The notes under the pieces are model-generated. The model ran no database searches. It was not told the origin of the DNA and was given only the letters and a program-made list of their open reading frames with translations. Shown in pieces: positions 9,763 to 22,064 of a DNA stretch of 64,000 nucleotides. The stretch is from Plasmodium malariae (Eukaryota; Apicomplexa; Aconoidasida; Haemosporida; Plasmodiidae): contig NC_041780.1 of the NCBI RefSeq assembly GCF_900090045.1, positions 514,501 to 578,500 of the forward strand, written 5' to 3'. Each line of letters begins with the position of its first letter. The first letter of the stretch is position 1. The position numbers were made by a program, and so were the translations under genes.

Positions 9763-10025
9763 ATGGTTCGGTTGTTTAACTTGTTTTATAGGCCCACATA
9801 CAAATATGTATGTATGTATGTATGTACGTGTGTATGTACGTGTGTATGTACGTGTGTATGTACGTGTGTATGTACGTGTGTATGTACGTGTGTATGTACG
9901 TGTGTATGTATATCATTTGGGCTTTACTATTTTCTACGACATTTGAGAGAGAAGAAGCTCTGAAAATATGTTATCAAAAATTTTACGCCACTAGTAGCAA
10001 TATTATTAAAAGTATATTGTCTTAA
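9763..10025 (+). CDS. Candidate two-exon microprotein, 40 residues
   Basis: Exon 1 is 9763-9807 (MVRLFNLFYRPTYKY), ending in phase 0 before a consensus GTATGT donor. The intron carries a 12-bp array and ends in acatttgAG at 9946-9947. Exon 2 is 9948-10025 (REEALKICYQKFYATSSN core, TAA stop). An in-frame upstream ATG at 9688 would add 25 residues. The basic amphipathic N-terminus would suit a mitochondrial protein. I have no family match, and minus-strand open frames overlap exon 1. Confidence 0.3.
9808..9911 (+). repeat. 12-bp tandem array (tgtatgtacgtg)
   Basis: About eight copies of a 12-bp unit built from TGTA/CGTG steps. In the candidate gene above this array would be intronic. Confidence 0.85.
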
Positions 10026-10179
10026 ATTTTTTGTTTAACCATGCACGAACTTTAGAAAAAAAATTTATCAACACATTGTTCTATACAATAATCACAAAAA
10101 AGAAAAAGGCACAAAATATGAAACCCCTCAACATGTGTAATTTGAACCATTTAATCTTATTTAGCACTCTTAAAAACAA

Positions 10180-10363
10180 CTATGTTTTAAAATTTTCATT
10201 TATTGCATTTATGTCTGCCTTAAAATTGTTTAATGCGGGGGGGAAAATAAAGCCATATGGTCTTTTCTCTTCCATCTCATCAAATGTTCCTACGAGTAAA
10301 GCAGTCAAGGCATGCTGACATATGTATTTCGAGCAAAAAAGGGGTGTACACATGCACAAACAC

Positions 10364-10400
<37 letters not shown>

Positions 10401-10535
10401 CATACATATATGTACGTACCTATGTATATTTACGTATACGTATATAATATCTTGTGTCCGGTGGTAAGCCCATTTTTTGGCAGGTTTATCTATTTTCAAT
10501 ATAGCTGATATGTCAAATATAACAATATGGCGCAT
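10180..10535 (-). CDS. Candidate two-exon small protein, 76 residues
   Basis: Exon 1 is 10440-10535: an ATG, then MRHIVIFDISAILKIDKPAK and onward for 32 codons, ending in phase 0 before GTATAC. The intron contains a (TA)n run and ends in catatgtcAG. Exon 2 is 10180-10314 in matching phase (HALTALLVGTFDEMEEKRPY core, TAG stop). The donor, acceptor and phase agree, and the composition (mixed Glu, Lys, Arg, Trp, Pro) is unlike the surrounding AT spacer. A plus-strand frame over exon 2 is also open, which lowers confidence. I do not recognise the family. Confidence 0.4.
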
Positions 10536-11080
10536 TAAATGTATGAAAAAAAAAGAAAAAAAAAGATAAAAATAAAAAAAAAAAAAGATTAAAGCGATAA
10601 AACAATAAAAATTTGAATGTTCACAAAATTAAATATGCACAGTGCTAAGAACTAATATGTGCATATTTAGTAGCTGGTAAAATAAAATTATGTTTACGAA
10701 ATTAAGTCAACTGAAACATCTGTAAGTTCATAGAGCGTGTGTTTCATATTTTGCAATTAAAAAGAAAAATAAACAATGCTAGTGGACATGTAGTGTGGCT
10801 CATGATTTTATAACGACATAAAATTAAAAAGTAATAAATTTTAAAAAAAATAATAATAAACAAATGAATGAATAAGACTAAATGAATGCACTCGAATGAA
10901 TATGCTAGAGTAAAAATGCTAGGGCGAAATACGTGCATAATCACAAAAAATCAACAGCGTAATTTCTCCGTTTTTCACAATTGCGTAGCAAAATGGGTAC
11001 TCCTCGTTTTGAATGCATACACATAAGAAAGCTACAGGTAAAACCTGTTATGTGTGTGTGAGAAATGGTTTTATATATTT

Positions 11081-11119
<39 letters not shown>

Positions 11120-11123
11120 TGGT
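10536..11123. other. Intergenic spacer with an exon-like island at 10940-11040
   Basis: Mostly AT-rich. The island at about 10940-11040 is open on both strands. On the plus strand, an ATG exon 10690-10721 ending in GTAAGT could join 10989 onward (KMGTPRFECIHIRKLQ). On the minus strand, a frame with MCMHSKRGVPILLRNCEKRR ends in TGA near 10956. Only one can be right and I cannot choose. A T35 tract (11084-11118) follows. Confidence 0.45.
11084..11118 (-). repeat. Encoded A35 tract just after the TRAPPC8 stop
   Basis: A 35-base homopolymer (A in the sense of TRAPPC8) starts five bases after the stop codon. It is genome-encoded, not a retroposed tail, because the gene keeps its intron. Confidence 0.85.
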
Positions 11124-13799
11124 TCATCTGTGTACGTGTACAATTAACTGATTTAACGGTTTGAATATAAACATTTCATTATGACATTCAAAAATAACAT
11201 GAAATCTATTAATATTATAAATTCCTTCTTTATTAAAAAGAATGTTAAAGTGTATTTTTTTGCTCTGATGTTTCTTTAATTTTTTTATAAATTTTTGTAC
11301 TATTCCTATAAATAAAAAGCCATTTAATGCAACGAAATTTTCAGTTGTTTTATTTTGCTTCTCGTTTTCTAATGTATCATTTTTTAGTCGAACGAAGGAA
11401 TTAAAATTGCCATAGTTGATATATGTATTATACTTGACAATTTCTTGAAACCTCTTCGCTTCTTTGCTTATACGTACGCTCCCCTTTTCAAGAGAATTAA
11501 AGGATTCACAATTTTCCTTAAATTGTCTATTTTCAGTCAATCCGTTTGTAGTGGTAGCAGCAGCAGCAGTGGCAGCCGAAATAGACGCTGCCATAGTGAT
11601 AACACTGTCACTTGGGTGCTCACTCAAAGATGGATCTTCGAAAAAGGCAATTTCAAAATTTTCGTTGCACTTATAACTTGCCGTTATGGGTGTGAAATTC
11701 GACAAATACATTTTTTTCTTTAAATTCGTTTCTGCAATATTTATCTCATCATTAAAAGCTGTTTTGTAGGAAAAGCACGCAATTGTTTTTTCCTTTTCCT
11801 TTTCTTCTTTCTTTGTATCACTATAATTATCATCATACATATTATTAAGGTCAACTATTACTTCTTTGTTGCTACTGTTATTTGAGCTCTTTCTATTAAT
11901 GTGCAATTCTGTATCGTCATAATTTAACGAATTTATGATATCACCATTTAATGAAAAAAAATTTTGTTCATTAAAGGAATGATTATTAACCTCTGCTAAG
12001 CCGCTAAAGTTATTTGTATCAACATTATTAAAATATGTATCTTCACTTTCGTATTTGTAATCTATAAAATGTTGTTGACTCATTTCATTTGTAGTTTCAT
12101 CATCATCATCATCATTATCATTTCCTAAGTGAAGGGATGAATTCAATGCTTCCAACTCCTTAGCTTGTACATAACAATTTGTAAGGTCTATATCTGAATT
12201 GTTCTGTATATTTATTGCAATTTGTACAATATGCTCTTTTTGATTATTCATATATATATCCTTATTAATTTCATCGATTGAGAAGGTTAAAACATCATTG
12301 GTAAGATGGATTTGTTTTTTTAAAGATCCCCTTCTTATCCATTTGACATCTTTTGAAAACCAATTAATGTGAACGTAAAAAGAAGAAATATCTTCTTGCA
12401 ATGCATTTTTTGTATATACGAGTGACGTCAGATTTTCATTTTTTTTTAAAAAAAAAAATTCTGACAAATAACAGTTAAATAATTTAATCTTACTAAATTT
12501 GTTATGTGTAGTTCTATAAGGACATGTTTCCCATTTTGCCAAATCACCACTATTTTTTTCTTTTTTGTGCTCAAGAAATAGATCAAATAGATAAATTTCT
12601 CTTTTACACAAATTTTGAAAGAAAATATACATAAATGTGTTATTCCTTTTGCAGCTATTTAATGGATGATATACTTTTAATTTAATTAAAGGAATGACAT
12701 GCATTAGTCTTAAGAATAAGTAGCATTTTTCTTTCTTTTCCCTTAACATACCAGAATATGGTGTTACATTATTATCATCATCTGTGTCTTCTCCCTCAAT
12801 CTTTTTTATTATATCGTTTTTATATTTGCATAAAGTTGTTATAATACATCTGTGCAATCCTATGTGAGCGGAGTTAACACTAATATGTAAATAAAACACA
12901 TCGTTCTTTTTAACGTTCCCATTAATTTTAACATTTTGAATATTTTTATTTTTAAATTTTTGTTTAAATACACTCGTGTTCTTATCAACAAATTTGTCAT
13001 AGTACATGTCGTTCTCTATAAAGAGATATCCTTTTTTTGTATCATTATTTTTTGGATTATTTGCTTCCTCAAATTTGTAATTAATATATTCAGGCGAATA
13101 TTTTCTAATTTGTTCCTCACTGTTGGAATATTGCTCCTTATTTTTCTTACTTCTCCATCCATAATTTCTATCAATCCTTTCATTGTCATCATTTAATATA
13201 TACTCGTCCCCATTGTGCACTACCTTATAACAGCTAAAAAGGCTACATGGAGTGATGCATATGCTTATATAATTAACAGGTATAGTTGAATGATTAACAA
13301 TTTTAAAAGTCATCTCCATTTTTTCCCCTTCCAATAATTCAATCATGTCTACTTCGTAGCTACTTATCTCTTTTCTTTCATTCGAGTAAATATTTTCAAA
13401 TTCAAATGATAGAGAATATGTTCTATCATACACATATAATACCAATCGATGATCAATGTCATATTGTTTTATTTTCTTTAAACTTTTCTTATTTATCATA
13501 CCTATATTATTTGACCATGTAAAAGTATTCATCTGTCTATTTAATTTTTTCAAATTTTCCTTTTTTTCCACATTATTATCACAGTTACTTATACCATCGT
13601 ATTTAAGGAAATGAAGGTCATCGAACTTTTTGCTCAGCTTCTTCAAACCGTGCGTGTAAAAACTCTGGTAAGTTTTGACTAGGCCGAACAGGTGCCACAT
13701 CACGCCTGAGAAAGGTGGGAAGCGAGTGATCGTAAGTGTGTAGGGAAGCATGCAGCTGTGCACATGTAAGTATGCACAGAGGTATCCACATATGCAAGT

Positions 13800-13834
<35 letters not shown>

Positions 13835-15936
13835 CACCTATTTACAAATGCGCATATTTACGAATACACATACTTACTAATTCCCATATTTACAAATGCA
13901 CACATGTTCACACAACAGACGCGCGTATCGACCAATGCCCCACGCACGATCTAACAGCAAACACTTGGGCGAACAAACTCATGCGTACCTGATACAAAGA
14001 GCAAACCCCTTTTCAATGGTTTAATATACAATGTAAATGTTTTTGATTGTCTAGCTTCTAAAATAATAATTTTTTTTTCAACTAAAATGTTCTTGTTCAT
14101 ATTTTCATTGTAATAGTATGCGCAGATATGAGTACTCTGACATTCAACTTTTGTGTGTAATGGATTGATCAGCTTAAACGTTACAAATATGTAATCATTT
14201 TTTGAAACATACTGAATGAACTTATTGTTAATTTTAATTTCCTCTTTATCTGTACCTTTTTGATATATATTTTTAATTTGTATATTATTATTAAACTGTA
14301 AGCTGTTTACCAATTTTTCTTTAAACTCCCTTACATAAGTAGTGAATGCATTTTTATTTTCCAAACTTACATATGGTGATACCTTAATTGATTTTATGAA
14401 CTCTTTTGCAGAAATGTCACTTGATGATTTTTTCACTTCATCGGTTTTACAATTTATGATTGTTTCTTCCTTTCGAATACTGCTTTCTGTTATATTGCCG
14501 CTTTCCCCGACCTTACCACTTCCAATTGGGTCAACCGCTTTACAATCTATTTTATTTTCATCTACAACTATTACGTCACTAGTAAGTAAGTCTATACAAT
14601 CATTGTACACACTATTGATAAATTTTTTGTACGATATATATAAGTAATGAATTTCATGAAAATTTACCATAGATAAATCGTTTATGTCTTTCATCATAAT
14701 ATTATACATATCAAGCAAAGTGGTATCATATTTTTTTATTTTAAATAAATTATTTTCAAATATATCAAAATAATTTATATCATTCATTTTGTCATAATTA
14801 TATATGTTTGTTTGGGAAATGCAAACAGAATTGGTAAATAAACTTTCATTATTTCTCAAACGAATTAACGGGATTTTTAAATTTAGTGGTTTTATTACAT
14901 CTTCCGAGTTGTCCTCATTAAAATAATGCATCCTATTTACTTGTTCGTGCGTATCGCTCTCGCCTTTTTTTTGCCATGAACAGTTCGGCTTTTCCGTATC
15001 ATTATGGCAATCATTTTTACAGCAATTTTCATCCCCATTTTTGACGTTACTTTCATCGCCGTTTTGATTGCCATTTTTGGAGCTATTCTCATTGCTACAA
15101 TCCCCTGCATGGACTGGCTTCCCCTTGTTCTTTCTCAAAAATATGTTCAAAACTTTGTCAACGTATATTTTATAAACATAAGCAAATTCCCTTATGAAAT
15201 TTATTTCCTTGTCAGGAGAAGCGCAATAAATGTCTACATTTTTATTTAAAACGTATGACTGTTCATAATTTTTGGATATAGAATTTAAAATGCAAATGTA
15301 ATGATTTAATGCCTCATAGTACAGATTGATACTAAAGGCTTGTCGGGCCATCATAAAATGTAAATGCTCATATATATGTTTCATTTTTTTTTTTTCATAT
15401 TTTTTTAGCACTTTCGAATAACAAAATAAAGCTAATTTTTTAAAACCGCATTTGTTAAAAGTATGACCAGCTAAGGTCATTTCGAACAAATACTTTCTAT
15501 ATTTATAATTATTTTTTTGCAGAAAAAAATGACTATCACTGTCGCTATTTTCTTCCTTACTGTTTGCGCTTTCTAAGATGTTGCTATTTCCGCGGACGCT
15601 TTTTTTTCCCTCTCTGTCATTTTTCTTCATATACTCTGTATTCCCCTGTTCATTATATTTTTCCCCACCTGCACACGTGCCACTGTTGCTCTTTTCTGTA
15701 CTTGTTCTTTTAAAATCGTTGTTACTCGTGCTGTCGCTTCGGCATATGTGCCCTTTAGTATTATTATTACTAGAAGTGGCGGTAATGTAAAAATTATCAT
15801 TAACAGTTATTTTGTTGTTTACAGCACAGTCGGTGTCAATACTGTTGTCAGTTAGTGCATCCGAGTTTATCGTGTCATTTTTATTTGCAACATTATGACT
15901 GTTCATAAAAATGGTACTATTTTCCCCTTGCGTGTT

Positions 15937-15971
<35 letters not shown>

Positions 15972-18900
15972 CTTCCACAGATGATGTATCATTATTAATA
16001 TTTGCTTCTTCCGTCTTTTCCTCCTTTTCAGAAATATAGCTACTACCATTTTTATTTACAATGTTAGTTATTAATTTGTTGTAACTGTTATTGAGTTGCT
16101 TCATGTATTTGATCTCTTTTGTGTAATATTTTCCTTTTTTTTTTTTTTTTTTATAGCTATATGTAATTTGTTCCAATAGCAATCCTGATCTAATATTATT
16201 AATTTGAAAGGACAATTTTGTTAACTTATTTTCACTCGTTAGTTTTTCTTCCACACATGAGAAGTCTACATTCGCGTTAATAAGAATATTTATACAAGTT
16301 TCACTATTTTCATCATAAATAAGAGACAAGTAATAATTTAAAATTGAACATACAAACATATTATTTAGGTAGTAACACTTATAATACATTTGATAACTCA
16401 GATCTAGGTAATATAAGGAGTCCTTTTTGTTGATAGTATCCATATTATAAATACACAAACTAATTAATTCATAAATATTACCTAGATAAAAATACAGTTT
16501 GTCATGCTTAAACTCATTTATACAAATTTTTAAAATGTTATATGACAACTCGTATTCGTTCAGAATGAAATAAACGTCACTCAGCGTTTTGTACATCCAT
16601 TCAAGGGAATCCCTGTTGCAAAGTTTTGCGTCACCCGCATTGTTGGCGATAATGGAAACGGTACTGTTAGAGGAACTGTTAATAGTATTGTTGGAGGTAA
16701 TGGCAGCGGAACTGTGAACAGTATTGTTGGAGGTAATGGCAGCGGAACTGCTAACAGTATTGTTGGAGGTAATGGCAGCGGAACTGCTAACAGTATTGTT
16801 GGAGGTAATGGCAGCGGAACTGCTTGCAGCATCTGCTGTGCTGGACGTGCTACTATTTGCAGGTTTCCATAGCATTTGTAGTGAATCCCCTTTACCGAAG
16901 TTCCTTTCTGCATTATCACGTTCAGCCGATGATGCAGTTCCTTGTAATGATACCTTGTGCTCCTCATAGATTCCTTCTTTTTCTTGATTAAGTATATTTG
17001 TATTAATTCTATCTTTTAAAGGAGGATTTTCATTATTTGTATCATTGTTAGACAATAACACATTTTGTGCTACATTCAAAAGAACATTACTTGTCTGTTC
17101 AGCAACAAACAATGCAGCATCAGAGGAAGTGAAATTAAATTTCGTTTTTCTCCACATAAATTTAAGCTGATTCCTTAAGCTTTTTTTATTATTAAGAATT
17201 AAATTATTTATATCATATGTTAATGTAGTAATATATGGAATAACACATGTCTTAATAAAGTTATGTATAAACATTTTCAAAGATATAATATCGACACTAT
17301 CTAAGCAACAACAAAAATATGTTTCATCAATATATAGTGGCATTCTTTTACTAATATAAATTACCTCATCCGATATTATATAATCGTAAATTTTGTTAAA
17401 ATTAGTAGATAAACTTTTTTTTATTTGTTTACTGTGTTCGATGTCATTTGAGTTTTTTGCAATTCTTATATTTCCATCCATTAGATCTTTAAGATGCATG
17501 CTCAGATGATTTACGTAAAGCTTTTGTATATTATTTAATAAGTACTGTTTTTTATCATTTAACCAATTATCTTTATTTTTTCTGCTTGAAATATTTATAT
17601 CTGTATATGTTAATGATTTTTCATTATATGGTAATCTGTCCTTCGAGCTACATAGTTTATCATCATCATCATTAGTAGTAGTAGCAGCAATGGCAGTAGA
17701 AGCAATGGCAGTAGAAGCAATGGCAGTGGCAGCAATGGCAGTAGCAGCAGCATCAGAGGAAGCCGCAGCGCTATCATCACATGTGTTATGAATACCATTT
17801 ATTTGCAAGTTCTTTCCCTCTTCATATGTTTGCTGAGTAGTTACCCTTTCGTTTTGGTATTCATTACCTTGCGTGGTAAGACCACTCACGTTCAAGATGA
17901 TGTTACTTTTATTGTTGTTATAATTCATTCCTTCGTTCTTCTTTTCTTTATGTAAAAACTTTGATTGGTTATCGTTTGTATCATTTTTTCCTCTATGTAC
18001 AATGCGTACTTTGTTGTGTGGTTGCTGGTCCATATGTACCGCATTCATTTCACATGTTTTATCTGCATTGAGGAATCTATGTGCTTTAATAATAAGCAAA
18101 TGACACTTATAATTTAAAAATGTTGACTGGATATTTACAAATAATTTCTGAACATCTGTTTCTATGTCATCATCACTGTTATTTGATATGTGCAGGAGTA
18201 TAATACCCTTGGGGATGTTTGAGTTCGCGTGTGCATTAGCACTGCTAATGCCACAACTAATACAACTGTTAATGTCTCTATTATGATTGCCACTGTTAAT
18301 ATTACTACTAATATTACTGCTTGTATTATTATTTCCACTGTTAACATTACTATTACTATTACCATTTTGAATATTATTTTTTATCATACATTTATACAGC
18401 TCAATCACGTTGCTGTCCCTCGTGCTGCAAATGTATATTATGCCCAACGTTGAACAAGACGAGTTGTTGTATAGGTGCATATACCTCCACGATGTTTTAA
18501 GGTAAGTATTGAACCAGGGAAGGAAGAAAGCATTGTATTTCTGGATATGATCGATGTATTTGACCTTACTACTAAAATAGCTCTCCCCATAATTTGCCCT
18601 ATAGGTTGAGCTGTTATTCGCACCTCTATCATCCATTTCGTCAGTACTGCCTGTATAGCCTGTATCTCCATTATGGTCAATATGATCAATACGACTAATA
18701 TGCTGCTTCTCCTGACGAGCAGAATTTCCAAGGGGTGATACCACTCCTTGTATCCATTCCTCACTTGGGAAAATGTGCGCATCACTACTACCCTCCCCAT
18801 TTACAAATTTTTCATTATACACATTTTTAACTTTTTTAGTTATATTCCTTTCATTTTTTAAAACAGCTTTTTTTATCTCATTATTTAATATACTCGAATT

Positions 18901-19371
18901 TGCACATAAGTAGTAAAAATAATTTTTATTCGAAACTATATTGTCCTTATAATTTTTTTTAAAATATGTATTTAAACTTCCTTCATTGTAAATATCGTTA
19001 TATTGAGGTTCATTATATGTTATGGTGTCAATTAGTATTTTATCTAAATAGTCCAATTTGATGTCTTTATATTCATCTGAATTAATAAAGCGAACTTTAA
19101 AATTTTTGTTCTCAATTACTTTTTCACATATGGTATTATGTTTACTTAGATAATTTAAATTTATGCTTACATTCAATTTTAAGTCTACCTTTTCTTTTTC
19201 TTCATTTATCCAACTATCGGATGTACCGAACGGTTGAAACAAATCATTTACACTAATACCCAGAAAAAAAGATATTTCCCTTTTTGCAATTCGGCTACTG
19301 TCAATAAGAATGGTGGGCACGTAAATGTCATTGATTACATTTTTTATTTCTTCCTCTATCAGGTTGGCCAT
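11124..19371 (-). CDS. TRAPPC8: Trafficking protein particle complex subunit 8 (TRAPPC8/Trs85-like), two exons
   Basis: Exons 13989-19371 and 11124-13705 encode 2654 residues. The intron (13706-13988, GTACGC..ttctcAG) joins in phase: ...FVSG at the donor continues as GVMWHLFGLVKT. TRAPPC8 is the subunit that specifies TRAPPIII, the Rab1 GEF and tether used in ER-Golgi traffic and autophagy. The N-terminal pattern VPTILIDSSRI...FFLGISVNDLFQPFG (residues 18-49) matches the conserved TRAPPC8 start, which ends in LLKPF; PWFNTYLKTSWRYMHLY and the later helix with MFIHNFIKTCVIPYITTL followed by a Lys/Trp-rich basic stretch fit the Trs85 domain. The C-terminal half has Ig-like beta-strand patterns as in TRAPP large subunits. 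Asn/Ser/Ala-rich inserts, including a 12-residue repeat at about 16660-16830, nearly double the usual length of about 1400. Confidence 0.8.
13706..13988 (-). other. TRAPPC8 intron
   Basis: A 283-bp intron with donor GTACGC and acceptor ttctcAG. It contains a (TA)n microsatellite near 13804-13830. Splicing restores a continuous frame (phase 1) between two large ORFs that otherwise end or begin in non-conserved sequence. Confidence 0.85.
16655..16830 (-). repeat. 36-bp coding repeat in TRAPPC8
   Basis: About four and a half copies of a 36-bp unit encode Ser-Ser-Ala-Ala-Ile-Thr-Ser-Asn-Asn-Thr-Val blocks in a low-complexity insert. The unit length preserves the frame. Confidence 0.85.
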
Positions 19372-19389
19372 GTTTGATCTGCGCGCGTC

Positions 19390-19545
19390 GTAGTAGCAGA
19401 AGCAGTGGTAATAGCAGATGTGGTGGTAGCAGAAGCAGTGGTAATAGCAGATGTGGTGATAGAAGAAGCAGTGGTAATAGCAGATGTGGTGATAGAAGAA
19501 GCAGTGGTAATAGCAGATGTGGTGATAGAAGAAGCAGTGGTAGTC
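19390..19545 (+). repeat. 33-bp tandem array upstream of TRAPPC8
   Basis: About four and a half copies of a 33-bp unit beginning gcagtggtaatagcagatgt. It lies 20 bp upstream of the TRAPPC8 start codon, in what should be its 5' leader. The unit is a multiple of three and open on both strands (Ser/Arg/Gly-rich plus, Thr/Ala/Ser-rich minus), but neither frame joins the TRAPPC8 frame. Confidence 0.85.
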
Positions 19546-19928
19546 TCTATCACTATAGATGTTCCTGTCTTCTTTCTTCTTTCTTCTTTCTTCTTCTGCT
19601 TCTCTTCTTATTGTACTTCTTTACCCGCGTTAGCGCATACCTAGTAAGAAAAAAAATTAGTGGGCGCTGTTTCCATTTGTAATCATCAAATAATGGCTAA
19701 AGGGATTTATTTAAAACATGTAATATGGTCATTGCGTGAACCTATGCACTCCGCCAGATATATTCTTTGAATGGGTTGACGAGGTGATACAAAAATTTAT
19801 ACATGTGTATATGTTTATATATATGTTTACATGCACACACGGAAAGGGATGCATACACATGACAACGATGGACACAAAATGATCAAGCAATTGAATTATC
19901 TATAGTTGCAGGTATTTTTCGAAAAATA

Positions 19929-19959
<31 letters not shown>

Positions 19960-19968
19960 AAAAGGAAA

Positions 19969-20190
19969 ATGAAAATGAAAATGAAAATGAAAAAAGAAAA
20001 TTATACGTATATGTACGTACATGAAAGCACAATACACAGCAATAATGCAAAACGCTTTTTGGTGAACACAGTTTTTATTCTTTTTCTCTGTGTATCTTAC
20101 ATTTTTTTACCTTATTTTTACTTTATTTTTTTTAAAAACAATTTTCGCTATTTGGGTAAAAATTATTCCTGTTCAGTAGCTATAACATAA
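19969..20190 (+). CDS. Possible small membrane protein, 73 residues
   Basis: An ATG-started frame with a basic Lys/Met-rich start, a short polar segment (VHESTIHSNNAKRFLVNTVF), one or two hydrophobic helices and a polar tail ending in TAA. The polar parts look coding, while the start lies in simple-sequence DNA. It could be a small ER or mitochondrial membrane protein, or the last exon of an unseen gene. Confidence 0.25.
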   Translation: MKMKMKMKKENYTYMYVHESTIHSNNAKRFLVNTVFILFLCVSYIFLPYFYFIFFKNNFRYLGKNYSCSVAIT

Positions 20191-21577
20191 TGATGGCGCG
20201 TATTTCCATTTAAAAAAAAAAAAAAGAAAAGAAAAGAAAAAAAAGAAAAAAAAAAAAAAAGTAATTTACGAATTACTACAGATTGAGGAATACTGTTGAC
20301 CTTATCTTATCTGAGTGCAGAACAGAACGTGTAGTTTCATTTAAAAGGGGCTAGGTCGTAACTCTTCTCCTTTTATTATTATGTTACATATGAGCGGGGA
20401 TTACTTGACAAGAATTCGTCAACAAGCATTACTTAGCGAGGACTAGTTAACGCCCGTTCTTTTGTGCATACAAATATATTTGCGTCGCATGTATTATTAT
20501 ACGCATGTATACAGTGCATACATTATACGCACACTTACATATATACAGGCATGTATGTATAATAAAAATACAATGAAAGATGAAATAGGTTGTAAACTCC
20601 AAGCAGGAATGTACAACATAACTGTTGGAATAATTCTATTAATTTATAAATAATTTAGCGAAAAAAAAAGCTATTTTTGTACAATTTCTAAATTCTATGA
20701 TATAACGGAAGAACATAAATATACTACATGAACAAACATATGTGCAAGTAGAAGAAGCAATATTTACCTATATACTCCAAAACGCACATATGTATGTATA
20801 TGATATATATAAATATATATGTATTATATATGTATATGTGGAAAAAATCTCTAAAATAGGAAAATAAATAAAAATTAAAAGTCCACATTACAAGTATACA
20901 TAACAAAACAGTATTAGTCGTACCCGCCTTCCGCTTTTTATTTTTATACGCAAATAAAAAGATACTTCTTTCTAGTTTAAAAAAAATATATGTACATATT
21001 TTTATGTTATCTCTTCCTGCGGTTTTGACATGCCTATATATATGGCAATACGTAGATGACTAATACGCTCGGAAAAGGCAAACATTTAAGCATGGGATAA
21101 ATAAGTGCTCAATTTAATATGCATATAGGTGTTTTGTAATTATGTATGTACATATATATATATATATATGTATGCATAACGAATACATGTTTATGCCTAT
21201 TTTTCTTCGCTTATTGTAGAAAAAACTATCACAGATATAATAGAAGGTTACCTATGATTCGTTAAACAAGATTTACTTTTTTTTGCTTTTTTTTTTTTTT
21301 TTTTTATATTAAAGGAAAAATAGTACTTTTAATTTAAATAGCGAAGCAAAAAAATGTTTTTGCTTCGAATATGTTACCTGTTGACCTTTTTTAATTCGTC
21401 CTTCATTAGGCAAGTTAAAATTGTGATACTTCGTTTTACTCGTAAATTTACGTTGTAGCTTTATTTTATTTCATTTTATTTATTTTATTATTATTATTAT
21501 TTTTTTTTTTTTTTATGTACATTTCGTTTGTTCTATTTTGCTCGCTAACATGTGAGTGTGATTTATATGAACATATA

Positions 21578-21627
<50 letters not shown>

Positions 21628-22064
21628 GTAATGAGCATATTTTAAATCTCTATACAGTCTTATATGTGTATATATGCGTGTATTTGTATATGTATATATG
21701 CATATGCATTCGTTTTCCATAGTATCATATTATTCTCTTCATATGTTTGAAAAAAAAAAAAAAAAAATTCTCTTTTTTGTTTTTTAATTTATCTATTTGT
21801 ATCTTTACTAATACGAATTGAATAGAAATAATAGGGGATTGCGAGAGGCGGGACATCGAAGAGGTGCACACGGCGTGTGGGTGAATATCCGTACTTGACG
21901 TGAATATAAATACATATATGCATATATACGTATGTGTGTATGTATGTATGTATGTATACGTCTATGTTCATATATTTATTTATTTGCTTGTGCAGAAGCG
22001 GATAAGCATACGCGTGCAGCATAATTTTCCCGTAGTTTGTGGTAGCATCAGTTGAACATAGATT

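Larger units (their letters stand above)
19372..22064. other. Divergent promoter region between TRAPPC8 and the MMS19-like gene
   Basis: This 2.7-kb interval separates the start of TRAPPC8 (-) from that of the MMS19-like gene (+), so both promoters must lie here. It contains the 33-bp array at 19390-19545, several poly-A runs, (TA)n near 21580-21625 and tttatgtatg-type runs. Short plus-strand open segments occur at 19693-19770 (MAKGIYLKHVIWSLREPMHS start), 19969-20190 (listed separately) and 20572-20652 (MKDEIGCKLQAGMYNITVGI start). None is supported by matched splice sites. Confidence 0.5.
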
